The translations under genes and the position numbers were made by a program. This document shows positions 22,086 to 32,368 of a DNA stretch of 64,000 nucleotides, piece by piece. The stretch is from Tribonema minus (lineage: Eukaryota; Sar; Xanthophyceae; Tribonematales; Tribonemataceae), in the NCBI GenBank assembly GCA_017506865.1, contig JAFCMP010000125.1, forward strand, positions 62,001 through 126,000. The letters run 5' to 3'. Numbering within the stretch: the first letter of the stretch is position 1; the number at the start of each line of letters is the position of its first letter. The notes under the pieces were generated by a model. It was not told the origin of the DNA and searched no databases. It was given only the letters and a program-made list of their open reading frames with translations.

Positions 22086-25000
22086 TCACTTGGCCTTGCG
22101 CTTCGGCGGCATCACCTCGTACACGGCCCAGCGCCGGTTGTGCTCCTCCGCGGCGGGCTTCGGCGCGCTGCACGCGGCGTCCATGCAGCCGCACGCGGCG
22201 GCGGCGTCGTCGGCGCACGCGCGCTCGCAGCCGCCGCCCGCCGTCGCCGCGGCCTCGCTCGTGACGGCGTCGAAGACGAAGGCGTGGCCGTCGGCGTCGT
22301 TGCGCGCGGTCGCAAAGTAGCGGCGCCCGAAGGCGCGCGCGTGCTCGTGGATGAGGCCGAGGTTCGCGCCGTACGCGCCGCCGACGTACTCGCGCCCCTC
22401 GAAGTCCGCCTCCGAGTAGTAGCAGCCGACGTAGCGCGCCTCGTACACGGCTTTCTGCGGGGGCGCAGCGGGGGGGGGGGGGGGGGAGGAGGGGTGAGCG
22501 CTTGAGACACGTGCAATGGAATCAAGCTCGAGGCTCACATGTGCACATGCGCACTTGTACATAGGTTTTGAGTCCATGCCAGCACACCTCGACTCCTGCA
22601 CCATTCGCATGATCACGGGTTTGGTGCGCGCAGTGAGAAGCGCTGCGGGGGATACGCTCAGCCGCACAGCGGGAGCTGGCAGGGCGTCTCCCATGGACGG
22701 TTGCTCGCGCGGGGCGAGCGGAGACCTCAGCGTGCATGTGCATGGGCACATAGCCAGGGTGCCAGGCGGCAAGTCCTCAGACGCCAGCATCTGTGGCTGC
22801 GGAAGTTGTGCCAGGGTGGCGCCCTCAAATCACCACCATCCAGCAAGCACCGCAGTCAGTGGTCACACTCATGTATGCCTTCAAAAAAAAAAAGTATGAG
22901 GCGTATCCGCCCGAGAGCGGCGTGGGGGATGGTGCAGGTCAGCGACAAGCCTGCTGCACGTGCGGGGTGGTACAGCTCGGTGTGCGCGATGCCATGCACA
23001 TTGCAAAGAAACATGCGTGCGTGTGTGCACGAGGTTCTCAGCTGGGCGAGTTGCTCAGGTCCCATGGCGCGGCCGCGGAGCGGCGCGGCAGCAGCTGCCT
23101 GAGCGAAGCGTGCCGCTCAAAATCACTGCAGCTTCGGGCAGCAATGACAGGAATCCACAGACAAATCGAATTCACGGACAGCGCGCACGCTGCGCGCCTC
23201 CTGTGCCACGACGGCGGCGCGCCTGGAGCGGCCCGACAGCGAGAAAACAACAGCAGCATTTCGGCAACAGAAGCAGCGACAGAGCTGACGCGCGGCGCGC
23301 CACGCACGGCGCGCAGCAGCGGCACGCACCTTCTACGGCGCGGCGTTGGCGCGCCCGGTGCGGCTTGGCAGCAGCTGCCTGAGCGAAGAACGCTACAGAA
23401 AAACACTGTAGCTTCAGGCAGAAATGTGTGGCCGGGCGGCGAGGAAAACCGCAGCATCGCGGCGGGAAAACAGGACAGGCAAGCAGACTTGATGCACGAC
23501 TTGCGCGCGCACCTTCTGCGGCGCGGCGTTGGCGCGCCCGGTGCGGCTCGGCAGCGGCGGCGCGTCCGCGGCGGGCTCGAGGTTCGCCTGCGGCAGCACG
23601 CGGTAGATGCGCACGAGCCAGTGCTCGCTGGTGAAGGCCTCCTCGAGCGTCGTCAGCTCAAAGAACTTGTTGCCGATGTACTTGTTGCGCACGAGGTCGA
23701 AGCCGCGCCCGCGCCCGGGCCCCATGTCGAGCTCCGCGAACCTGCGCGGCGAAGCAGGGGGGAGGGGGGGGGGGGATTTGTAACCGAACGTCCATACTTT
23801 GAAGTACTTTGAAGTAGAATGTCTTGGGCCGCTGGCGCCTATTTGTAACTGAAAAACTATACTCTGAAGTGCTTCGAAGTACAATGTCTTGGGCCGCCAG
23901 CGGCCCCGCTGAGCCGGGGGGGAGAGGGGGGGAGGGGGGTGTTTGTAATTGAGGAGCTATGCATTGTCTTGGGGCGCCGGTTCTGTCATTTGTGGGTTTT
24001 ATGATAAAGCGAGACAGTCGTAGAACAGTTGATTGACGGTGACTCTGACCAATTATTGTCGCTGTAATGATAAAGTCCTGCAGTACGTTAGCTTGTACGC
24101 GACGCAGTTGTGCAGGGCACATTGGGGTGGTAGTGGGGGCTAGCCAGGTATGAGCATTGAGGTCCGTGCCATAAATGAAATATATGGTGGCACTGTTTGA
24201 CTCCTGGCCGATTGCTGCAGCAGCGGCAACCACAATTATTGGTGGAAGGAATTCAATGTGACGGCGAACCACACCTTGTCACTTAGAGCTCTAAAAACTT
24301 TTGATTCATTTCCACATATACACCCACTGTGCGTATGCACCTGAAGTGCGAGAGCTTGTACGCCAGGCAGTTGTAAATGGCGCATTGATCATGCGTGGAC
24401 GGTAGCTAGGACAACGAATGAAGCTATGCATACATACATAGAAGTATGTGCGTATGCACACGCGCACCGTTAGTACGAGAGCTTGTACGCGAAGCAGTTG
24501 TGCAGGGCACATTGCTTTTGCGAGGCAGGGTAGCTAGGTACACGCATCGAGGTACGCACCTGTAGTACGAGAGCTTGTACGCGAGGCAGTTGTGCAGGAC
24601 CTTGGAGCCCGCCTCGCCGACGTCGTACTGCCCGGTCGCCGACATGAAGTCGTTCTCGCCCGGCATGTCGCCGCCGAACACGCCCGTCGCGATGCGCACG
24701 GGCCACAGGAACTTGTTGATGTCGTCGCTCGGGAACTGCGCGACACCCCCAAAGATGACGAGGACGTAGTCGACGTCGAGCGACTGGAGGATGGGGTACG
24801 CTTCCTCCTCGGTCGACGCGAGCGCGCGCCCGACCGTCGCGATGTGCGTGTTGTTCCACGTGTTGTTGTCGACAATGACGGTGCGGTTCGACATGGCGCT
24901 CATCTGGTACCCGTAGTCCCACCTGGGGGGCGGGGGAAGGGGGGGGGGGGGGCGCGCAGCGGCGGGTGACGTACAGTTAATCAGCTCACATAAAGACTAT

Positions 25001-28000
25001 GGCAGGTGTTTGCACACGCACAGCTCACGGCATGTCTAACAGAACGGCTACGGTACATGCACACTGGCGGCATGTGAATATACAAGGTTTCATCCAGAGT
25101 CGGCCGCACAGTCACGAGCCACGCTGTCACGCGCTGCACATGGGCAGTTGTGGAGCGCATGCTGAGCATGTATCGCTGCGCAAGTCCCGCATCCGCACAC
25201 TACATGCCAGTCAGTGTCTGTCGTCGACCATCAGCGCGAGCCTTGGAACGCTTCGCAGGTACAGCAGGCCTCTGCGGGAGTGCGCAATGCGTTCCACACC
25301 GCTGATTTGCCACCCCTTGTGAGGAGTTGAAGATGCACGTGGCGTTGAGCTTGCATGTAGAGTTGAAGTTCTGCGCGCTACGTCGACGACAAAATGCGCC
25401 CCGTCGCAGCAGCAGCAGAAGAGTCCTGCGCTCACCAGCCCAGTATCCCGGCGTGCGGCGCCGCCTCGCCGTGCAGCCAGAAGGCAAACAGGCACTACGC
25501 AGTAGACTGTGCGTTTTCAGCTAACCCTGACCCTAAGACTCAGAGTAGACAGAGCGGCGAACGAGGTAGGCCAGCCAAGCCCCCCCAGCGCGCGCGCTCA
25601 CCAGCTGAGGATCTTGACGTCCGGCGCTGTGTTGGATTGCAGCCAGTAGGGGTAGACTATGGGCACTACGCAATAGAAGGACGTGAAGTTTTTGCGGAGA
25701 GACTTCGGGCAAGCAGCAGCGGATTGCACCGCTTGTTAACCTGCACAGGCCAAGAACAACTGATCAGGCGCGCAGCTGCAGCAGCGCTCAAGCCGATACG
25801 CAAGCCAAGACCCCCGACGCGCATGCGTGCGCGCGCTTCTCACCAGCTGAGGATCTTGGCGTCCGGCGCCGTGTTGTGGCGCAGCCAGTAGTACGCCTCG
25901 CGGTAGTCGTCGTAGATGAGGCGCCCGCCGTCGCGCAGGCGCTGCTCGATGACGATGCTTGGGTTCGAGTACGCGATGCTGCTCGCGTACGTCGAGTGGA
26001 ACGCGTACAGGCACATGGTCGCCAGCGCGCCCGCCACCACGACGAAGCTCAGCGGCTGGTTCAACAGCCCCGGGGGGCCCCCCTCGCGCGCCCCGCCCCC
26101 CGCGGCGGCGGCGCGCTGCTGCTGCTGCTGCTGCTGCGGCGGCGGCGGCGGCGCGTCGCCGTACGCGATCGCGCCGCAGTAGCGGTGCAGCAGCTCCGAC
26201 ATGGCGACGGCGGCGAGGATGCACGCGATGGGCGCGAGCGTGAGCATGAGGCGCACCATGACGCCCGCAAAGTACCACGAGAGCGTGCCGTAGATGAGGA
26301 CGAAGAGCGCGCCGTCGGTGACGCGGCGGAACAGCAGCAGCAGCCCCACGGGCGCGAGCGGCACGAGCACGTGCAGGTCGAAGAAGAAGGACGTCCACGT
26401 CGTCGGCTGGTGCTCGCTCACGCTCGCGATGATGGGTATGTATTTCGACGCGTACGTCGGGTCCAGCAGCGTCAGCGAGCGCCCCGTCCACTGCACGCGC
26501 CCCGCGAGCTGCAGCGCGACGAGCGCTGCGGCGACGGCGCCCACGAGCGCCGCCGCGGCGCCGACGAGGAGGCGCCGCAGCGCGCGCGCGTCGACCGCCG
26601 CGACCAGGTAGCGCCCCAGCGCGTACGTCTGCAGCGCGACGAAGACGCCGTGCGACGCCGCGCACTCCGCCTGGCGCACGACGTTGAAGCCGACGAAGGG
26701 GACCTGCAGCGGGGGCGGCGGCAGCGGCGGCGCGGGGGGGGGGGGCGGTCGCGTTGGAGAGGGGCGGCATGAGTGACGGGCGATGTGCATGCTTACGTGC
26801 GCGTCGTGAGGGCAGCGCTTGAGACGCAGCGTGAGGCGCGCGACCGCGCACCGCGCGCTGGTGCCGGCGGCAGCGGCAGCCGTGAAGCGCGTGGCGGCGT
26901 GAGGTCGGCAGCTTGACATTCTGCGGCGACGAAGATGTCATGTGAAGCGCGGGTGGCGCGGCGCACACACGGCTATGAGCGTTATGTGAGGGCATCGAGG
27001 ACCTCGGAGTGGGCAGCGCGTGCGAAACACAGCACATGGCGTTGTCACCGACCTCAACGCTTGACGTCATCAGTATGGTCAGCACCGCAATGTGATACCA
27101 AGTGCGTCAGTAGCGCTCTACAAGGCTTCACAAATGGTAAGAAGCGGCCTTCGAGGCCAGAGCTGGCAGCATCGCCTGCTCACGTAATCTCCGAGGAACG
27201 GCGCTTGCTGCCGTGAAGCGCGGCGGCATTGCACGTCAAGCAGCATGCGTCGCAGCAGCGCCCCTCACCTGCATGGCGAGCAGCGAGCCGAGCGCGTAGA
27301 ACGTCGAGTACGCGACGTACAGGCGCGCCGAGTAGCGCCCGCCGACGATCATCGCGATCGTGTAGATGGGCACGATGTTGATGATGAACACGTAGCCGCC
27401 CCACGCGGCGACCATGTAGAAGTAGCCGAGCGCCGCGGCGGCGGCCCACAGCATCGAGCCCGTGTTGACGGCGCGCACCCACAGCCAGAACGTCGCGATG
27501 AGCGCGAAGATCGCGACGCCCTCGTTGTCGTACGAGCCGCCCACGGAGCGCGAGATGTAGCTCGGTACGATCGCGGTGAACGCCGCCGCGAGCAGGCCCG
27601 CGCCGCTGCGCCCCGTCACCTCCGCGGTGAGCAGGTACGACGCGACGGCCGTGTTCGCCGCGAAGAGCGGCGCGAGGAAGACGCACACGTTGCGGATGTT
27701 CACCGTGAAGTTGAGCGCCTGGAGGAGCCAGTACAGGACCGCCGCCGTGAGCATGAGACCGGGGTAGATGGTCCCGCCGATCGTGCGCCCGAGGGGGTAC
27801 CAGCCGCGGTCGTCGAACCAGTCCAGGAAGTCCAGGAAACCCTCCGCCGTCTGCATTTGGGGGGGGGGGGGGGGCGTGCAGAGGGGATTGGACGGAGGCC
27901 GAGGCCGACGTCGCAAGACGGGGTGACTTTGCGCCTGCACTTCAACGGCACCCCAGCAGCTGAGGATTGTCAAAGGAGAAGTTCATCGTGCGCACACGTT

Positions 28001-29189
28001 CGTCTCGTGGTTGTGACTACGACAATCATCGCGGTCATTGTGTGTGTGTGTGGGGGGGGGGGGGGTTGAGCTTCGGTCGCCCAGGGTGATCGCTGCTGCT
28101 GCTTGGGCTGTCGCAGCCGCATACGTGAAAGCGCCATTCACCCGCAAAGCACCAACAACTCTGTTTGAATGATGCACCACACGGCCATCGTGGTAGGCAT
28201 GCATGACAGCAGTCTAAGGATGGGGTATGCAGGAGTGTCATCAAGACTGCAGGGTGTCTGGGTAGGTGCCTTGACGGTGCTGAAGCCGGTCCCTGTCACA
28301 GCAATTCTTGCTTCCATTACCCACAGCAGCACCAGCCTCAGGACATGAACTGACACATACACAGCTTTTTGTGGCCAGACCGGCGAACACGACGTTGCGA
28401 CCCCGTTGCGTAGCCTGCCTGCCTCTCTGAATGCCGTTGCAGCATCTGGTGTGCTGCAGCATGGCTGATGCCTGCCTTGCACACACTGCTGTAGGTGCCT
28501 CACTGCATGATGTGCTTGCATGAACTTGATGAAAATGACAATTGCATAGACCTGTGGCAAGGACCTGGTGATATGCCAGTGCAGCAATACGCGCAACCAA
28601 GCCTACTGCTCCATGTGCTTGCCTCTTGTAGTCAAGGCAACAGGGCCATGACTTACCAGGTACTTGGTGGTCCGGAAGTTGAAGTACGGATCAAACTCGT
28701 GGATGACGGACTCGTACCGCACCACCGCAAACAGGCGTATCAGGAACGCCATGGCGCAGATCATGAGCAGTATCGCATACTTGAGCAGCACCGGCAGCCC
28801 CGTCAGCTGCTCCACTTCGTCCTCCTTCGCCTTCGCCTGCGGCTGCTGCAGCTGCTTGCGCTCTGAGAGGGAGGCAGCGTCGAAAGTGGCGGGCATCCCA
28901 CAATGGATGTTTATTGGCCTGGTGCACACGCGGCCACGCATCGGATCCGGTCGACGACAGCACGCTTCGAAGCCCTAGGCCTGCGACAAACATGGATTGC
29001 TGCGAGACCAAAGCCAAACCTTGTCATGAAATGCATGAAGAGTAAGAGTTTGACTTGTGCATGAATTCGCCTACCTTGTTTGGAGGGGGTTGGCGAGGGC
29101 GTTGGAGGCGGCGCCTGCCGCACTGTCGCTGGTGCTGCAGGGGTAGAAGCAGCGACTGGCGTCCCAGCTGCCGTCCTTTTCTTAGCCAT
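22086..29189 (-). CDS. STT3: Oligosaccharyltransferase catalytic subunit STT3, seven exons
   Basis: Exons: 29189-29075, 28862-28657, 27850-27269, 26703-25844, 24922-24560, 23741-23513, 22454-22086; sum 2724 nt (907 aa), every junction in phase. STT3 transfers the lipid-linked oligosaccharide to Asn-X-Ser/Thr in the ER lumen. Exon 2 has the first TM helix and [10 protein letters not shown], with the metal-binding acidic pair. Exon 3 has [18 protein letters not shown], and the [16 protein letters not shown] loop. Exon 4 has many TM helices and the SVSEHQP motif. The exon 4-5 join splits a Trp codon and builds KILSWWDYGYQM, the WWDYG acceptor-peptide motif. Then [16 protein letters not shown], and [16 protein letters not shown] follow. 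Exon 7 adds about 120 residues beyond a normal STT3, with a Cys-rich part. It is divergent from the METTL gene with only 171 bp between starts. Confidence 0.93.
23062..23565 (-). repeat. Tandem copies of STT3 exon 6 donor edge
   Basis: The true exon end at 23513 (AACGCCGCGCCGCAGAAG then GTGCGC on the minus strand) has a close copy with boundary near 23330, a weaker one near 23197, and remnants at 23062-23170. The copies at about 23340-23440 and 23080-23170 also share GGCAGCAGCTGCCTGAGCG and CACTG.AGCTTC.GGCAG.AATG. Units are about 130-185 bp. Confidence 0.8.
23775..23990 (-). repeat. Short tandem repeat in STT3 intron 5
   Basis: Three degenerate units share TTTGTAA.TGA, CTTTGAAGTACTT-like and AATGTCTTGGG.CGCC words, at about 23776, 23850 and 23941. 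They lie between the exon 5 donor-edge copies and the C-tract of the exon 6 acceptor. Confidence 0.7.
24070..24600 (-). repeat. Tandem copies of STT3 exon 5 donor edge, four copies
   Basis: The coding end CTGCACAACTGCCTCGCGTA ([12 protein letters not shown], donor at 24560) recurs with boundaries near 24469, 24341 and about 24083. Each shows the core AGCTTGTACGC..GGCAGTTGT on the plus strand, and each is followed by related TAGCTAGG/CATTG words. Similarity decays with distance from the used exon. Confidence 0.88.
25430..25905 (-). repeat. Tandem copies of STT3 exon 4 donor edge, three copies
   Basis: The used end at 25844 has plus-strand text CTCACCAGCTGAGGATCTTG, the complement of KILSW plus donor. 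Copies have boundaries near 25602 (CTCACCAGCTGAGGATCTTG, identical over 20 nt) and 25436 (CTCACCAGCC, more decayed). All continue into GCAGCCAGTAG-like sequence. The intron copies carry stop codons. Confidence 0.85.
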
Positions 29190-29360
29190 ATCGGCTGCTT
29201 GTATTGGAAACCCTGGCTACCCTACTGCAGCAGTCATGCACCACAACACCGCTGCGCTTCCTCTCGTCGTGGTCTGCACGAGATCTTTCACAGGTGAAGT
29301 TGGGCCGCAACTTCAAATCCATTGCTGGAACTCCAAAGTGCAGTGAGAGACGCAGAAGCG
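29190..29360. promoter_or_regulatory. Short divergent promoter region, STT3 (-) and METTL21-like gene (+)
   Basis: Only 171 bp separate the two start codons, so this must hold both 5' untranslated regions and both promoters unless the second ATG is spliced to an upstream exon. I see no TATA box. A TTGAAGTTG-like word (the dispersed CTTCAACTT motif) lies near 29296-29315. Confidence 0.55.
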
Positions 29361-30591
29361 ATGGGGATGGCGACGCGCACAGCGATACAGCAAGCAGAAG
29401 CCGGTGCTGACAGCGACGATGAGCTGGGCGTCTTAGAACAGTTCTTTCTGAGCGCAGAGACCGAAGTCGAGCCATGCAATGCCGACGACGACAAGTGCGC
29501 TAGCGGGGTCAACGCAGCAGATGACGCAGATGAACTGTTAGAATTAGCATCCACCTTGTTTCACTCTCCTGTGCGGGTACGGCAAAGGCGTAAGCAAGGT
29601 ATTGCACACCAACTGTGGCCAGCGGCGACATTCCTCTGCCGCTACTTGGAATCCAACCCCGATGTCATCACAAGAGCAGCTGGTGGCAAGGCCCTGACTG
29701 ATATCAGGGCTCTGGAGCTGGGCGCTGGGCTAGGCCTGACAGGCCTGTTTGCGGCAGCCATGGGTATTGGCCACGTCGTGCTCACGGACCTGCCGGAGGT
29801 CTGCGATCAGCTGCGTGCGAACATTAGGCTCAATGAGATTGGAAATTCGCACGTACGGGCGGCGCCGCTTGCTTGGGGCACTGATGACGTGGATGGGGAT
29901 GCCGTGGCCGGCGGCTGCGACCTGGTGCTGGCGGCAGACTGCGTGTGAGTGTTGTCATTGTATTGCTCTGTATGCCAGGGCTCAATTGCCCACCACAAGG
30001 CGTCTGGTCGGTCATACACAATTGACGCGCATGGATGGCGTGCCATGCGTCTTCTGCTTACATAGATCTGTTTCTTGTTGTTGGGAGGCGACACGCAATC
30101 AGACTGCTTCTCATGTTCCACTGGACTGCTGCAATCACTGTAGCCCCTGGGAGGAGGTGTTGGACAACCTCAGCCTCGGGAATGGTCCTTTCGGGGAGCA
30201 GCATCAGGCACGTTGCAGCACTGCTGCTGCATTGGTTTTTTTCGCGGTTACGTACTGAAGGGGCACTGGTTGGCAACTTCTGACTGTCACCGGCTGCCTT
30301 CCCTGCCCTGCATGTAGATACTGGGAGGCGTTGTTTGCGCCCCTCGAAGACACGCTCGCGTGGCTCACCCGCCGCGGCGCAGTCGTCCTGATGGCGCACG
30401 TGCGGCGGTGGAAGCGCGACGCGCGCTTCTTCAAGCAGTGCCGGCGGCGCATGCACGTGGAGGTTCTGCACGAGTCAGTGGAGCACTCAACAGGCACGCC
30501 AGGTCCTTGCGATGATGGTGCCGAGGAGATGGCAGGCGAAGGCGCGTCACGATGCGTCATGCGCATCTATCGCATGTCCGCCATCCAATAG
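29361..30591 (+). CDS. METTL21-like protein lysine methyltransferase (Methyltransf_16), two exons
   Basis: Exons are 29361-29944 and 30318-30591, total 858 nt (285 aa). This family uses S-adenosylmethionine to methylate lysines on chaperones and translation factors. After an acidic N-terminus come QLWPAATFLCRYLE, the SAM-binding motif I (ALELGAGLGLTGLFAA), the acidic motif TDLPEVCDQLRANI, and the family signature LVLAADCVYWEALFAPL, which forms exactly across the splice (GT plus A gives Val, then TAC). The second half has LAWLTRRGAVVLMAHVRRWKRDARFF. The start is the first ATG in the frame; a second ATG is two codons later. Target protein cannot be told. Divergently transcribed from STT3. Confidence 0.88.
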
Positions 30592-30871
30592 GAATTCTTC
30601 TGAGTGCACTTTCGCTTTTGAGTGTCTGTGCCATGCTGCTGCACACCATCGACTGTCATCTTGAGGATCATTGCATGCCATGCTGCTGCACACCATTGAT
30701 TGTCAATTTGAACACTCACTGCAAACAAGGTACATTGTGGGCCTTCAAGAATGATGCCACGTGCTCTGCAGCTTTTGTTTTGGCAGCACTTTGGATTGTT
30801 TTACCTTTACCTTCAAAAGTTGCTTTGAAAGTTATGCTGTGAGCGCAGGCTGGGCGTTCGGCTGTCCCTGC

Positions 30872-31342
30872 TTCTGCATATGAATCAACAGCACTTGTGC
30901 AGTGGCAAATCTACTCGAGCAGGAGAGCCACAAGCCACAGCGAGCCGCACAACAACTCAACGTGCATGGCAGTCGCTCCGTTCGCTGCCACTGAGGGCGC
31001 TGTAGCAATGCCTTCATCATCAACATTCACTGCGCAGTGCTGTGGGAGCGAGCCATGTGCTCGTGTGTCCGGTTTTGGCTCGCATGTGCCACCTGCAGAC
31101 AAGTTGTTGATACTCACAGTCGCTTGTCCCTCTGCCGCGTGTGTCGCTGTTCACTGCGCTGTTCTTCCGTGTGCAGGCTTGGCAGGAGGCGATGGAAAGA
31201 GGAGAAGGTGAGCGGGGGTATTGTAATTTGCCTCTAGGTAGCTCTACAAAAAAACGGGTGCTGCAGGAGTCTGGTTTACCGCTGCGAATTCAGTTCAGGA
31301 CAACATTCAAGTGTTGTGGCGATTTCAAGGCAGCGCTCTCTT
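30872..31342 (+). repeat. Segmental duplication copy A (carries an orphan exon of the plastid gene)
   Basis: About 471 bp are nearly identical to 36890-37363, with only scattered substitutions and a 3-nt indel near the right end. The copy contains the 31-nt exon encoding AWQEAMERGEG at about 31177-31207 with its GTGTGCAG acceptor and GTGAGC donor. Here it lies upstream of, not downstream from, a first exon of the same family, so it is probably not used. Confidence 0.95.
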
Positions 31343-31466
31343 TTAGGTCACGTTTGAAGTTGGCGCGTCACCGTCCTGCCGCGCTGACAACAATGTCGAT
31401 GTCACTACGCCCGCGCGATCAAGAGCAGCTAACTTTTCAGCCGCCACGCCAGAGCAAGCGAGCACC

Positions 31467-31671
31467 ATGCAGCGCATCGTGATGGTAGCAGTGCTGGTGG
31501 TGGCGGCTTTGAGCTGCTGTGTGCATGGGTTGATATCTGGCATGAGCTTAGGTGTCCGAGTCAGGGCATCGAACGCCTTGTCCATGGTCTATGTGCCGGA
31601 CGGCTTGACGGCAGAGCAGTACAAGGCTCTGAAGGAGAAAGAGGCAGCAAAGCTCAAGAACCTTGGCAAGG
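31467..31671 (+). pseudogene. Truncated paralogue of the plastid-targeted protein (first exon only)
   Basis: The exon starts with ATG at 31467 and encodes a signal peptide (QRIVMVAVLVVAALSCCVHG), a short basic linker and SMVYVPDGLTAEQYKALKEKEAAKLKNLGK, ending at a GTAACG donor. The second part matches exon 2 of the seven-exon gene at 36.2 kb (PDGLTPEQWKVIKEKE), but here exons 1 and 2 are fused with no intron. I find no counterpart of the later exons before the HNH gene at 32.4 kb. It is either a gene fragment or a paralogue whose remaining exons were lost. A short expressed secreted peptide cannot be excluded. Confidence 0.6.
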
Positions 31672-32368
31672 TAACGTGCTGGCAAGCCTATGATTGTTCG
31701 CGGGCCCGCGCTATGTGCCAGTCGGTGCGGGAACATGTTTGTTTAATCATGCACGCGCGTTAGCCCAGCTTGCTGGCGTGAGAGCGCACACGCCACAGCA
31801 GTAAGTAGGTGTTGACTACGCGTTTGCCTTGATCGCGGCGTTGTGAAGCTTGTGCAGGCGACGCGCGACGTAGTGCACTATCCGTGAGCATCGGTCGTGC
31901 GCCAGCAAGGTTGCTGCAGTTGCTGTAGCTTGTATGCAAAGACAGCTATCAGGTGGCTTTCTCCACCATAGAATGCATCACCATAGAATGAAACTGCACG
32001 CTTGTGCAGGCCTGTCATGCTGGTGCTATGTTTCAGTTCGGCTTGAATCGCTTTTTGACTCGCTGCTGTACATGACGCGCCAGCTGGAATTCACCCCCTG
32101 TTTGACTTGCTTGCTATCGGCCATACGCTCTGCAGGTAGGCACTACAATTTTGTAGTGACTCGATCAAAATATCCATCTACCCTTGCAGCAGAAACTAAT
32201 GTGCCACAAACCGCAATAGGGACCGACCCTGAAGGTCCCTTGTTTAAGCTTTCCAGCTGGGTAGGTAGGTATGTTTTAACTCTCGCAAACAACGTGAAAG
32301 TGGAAGACAAAATTTTGAAATCGTTCCCGCCTCCTTCAAATTCACGTTGGCACTGCACTAGCTGAGAG
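31672..32368. other. Non-coding DNA between the truncated paralogue and the HNH gene
   Basis: No recognisable exon. Composition is AT-richer than the neighbours. I searched for the plastid-gene continuation (ATSFKSRSF, HLFPVDP) and do not see it. Confidence 0.5.

Noticed and set aside
24070-24600. CRISPR-like array
   Set aside because: Units are long, degenerate, irregularly spaced and derived from an exon in a eukaryotic gene.
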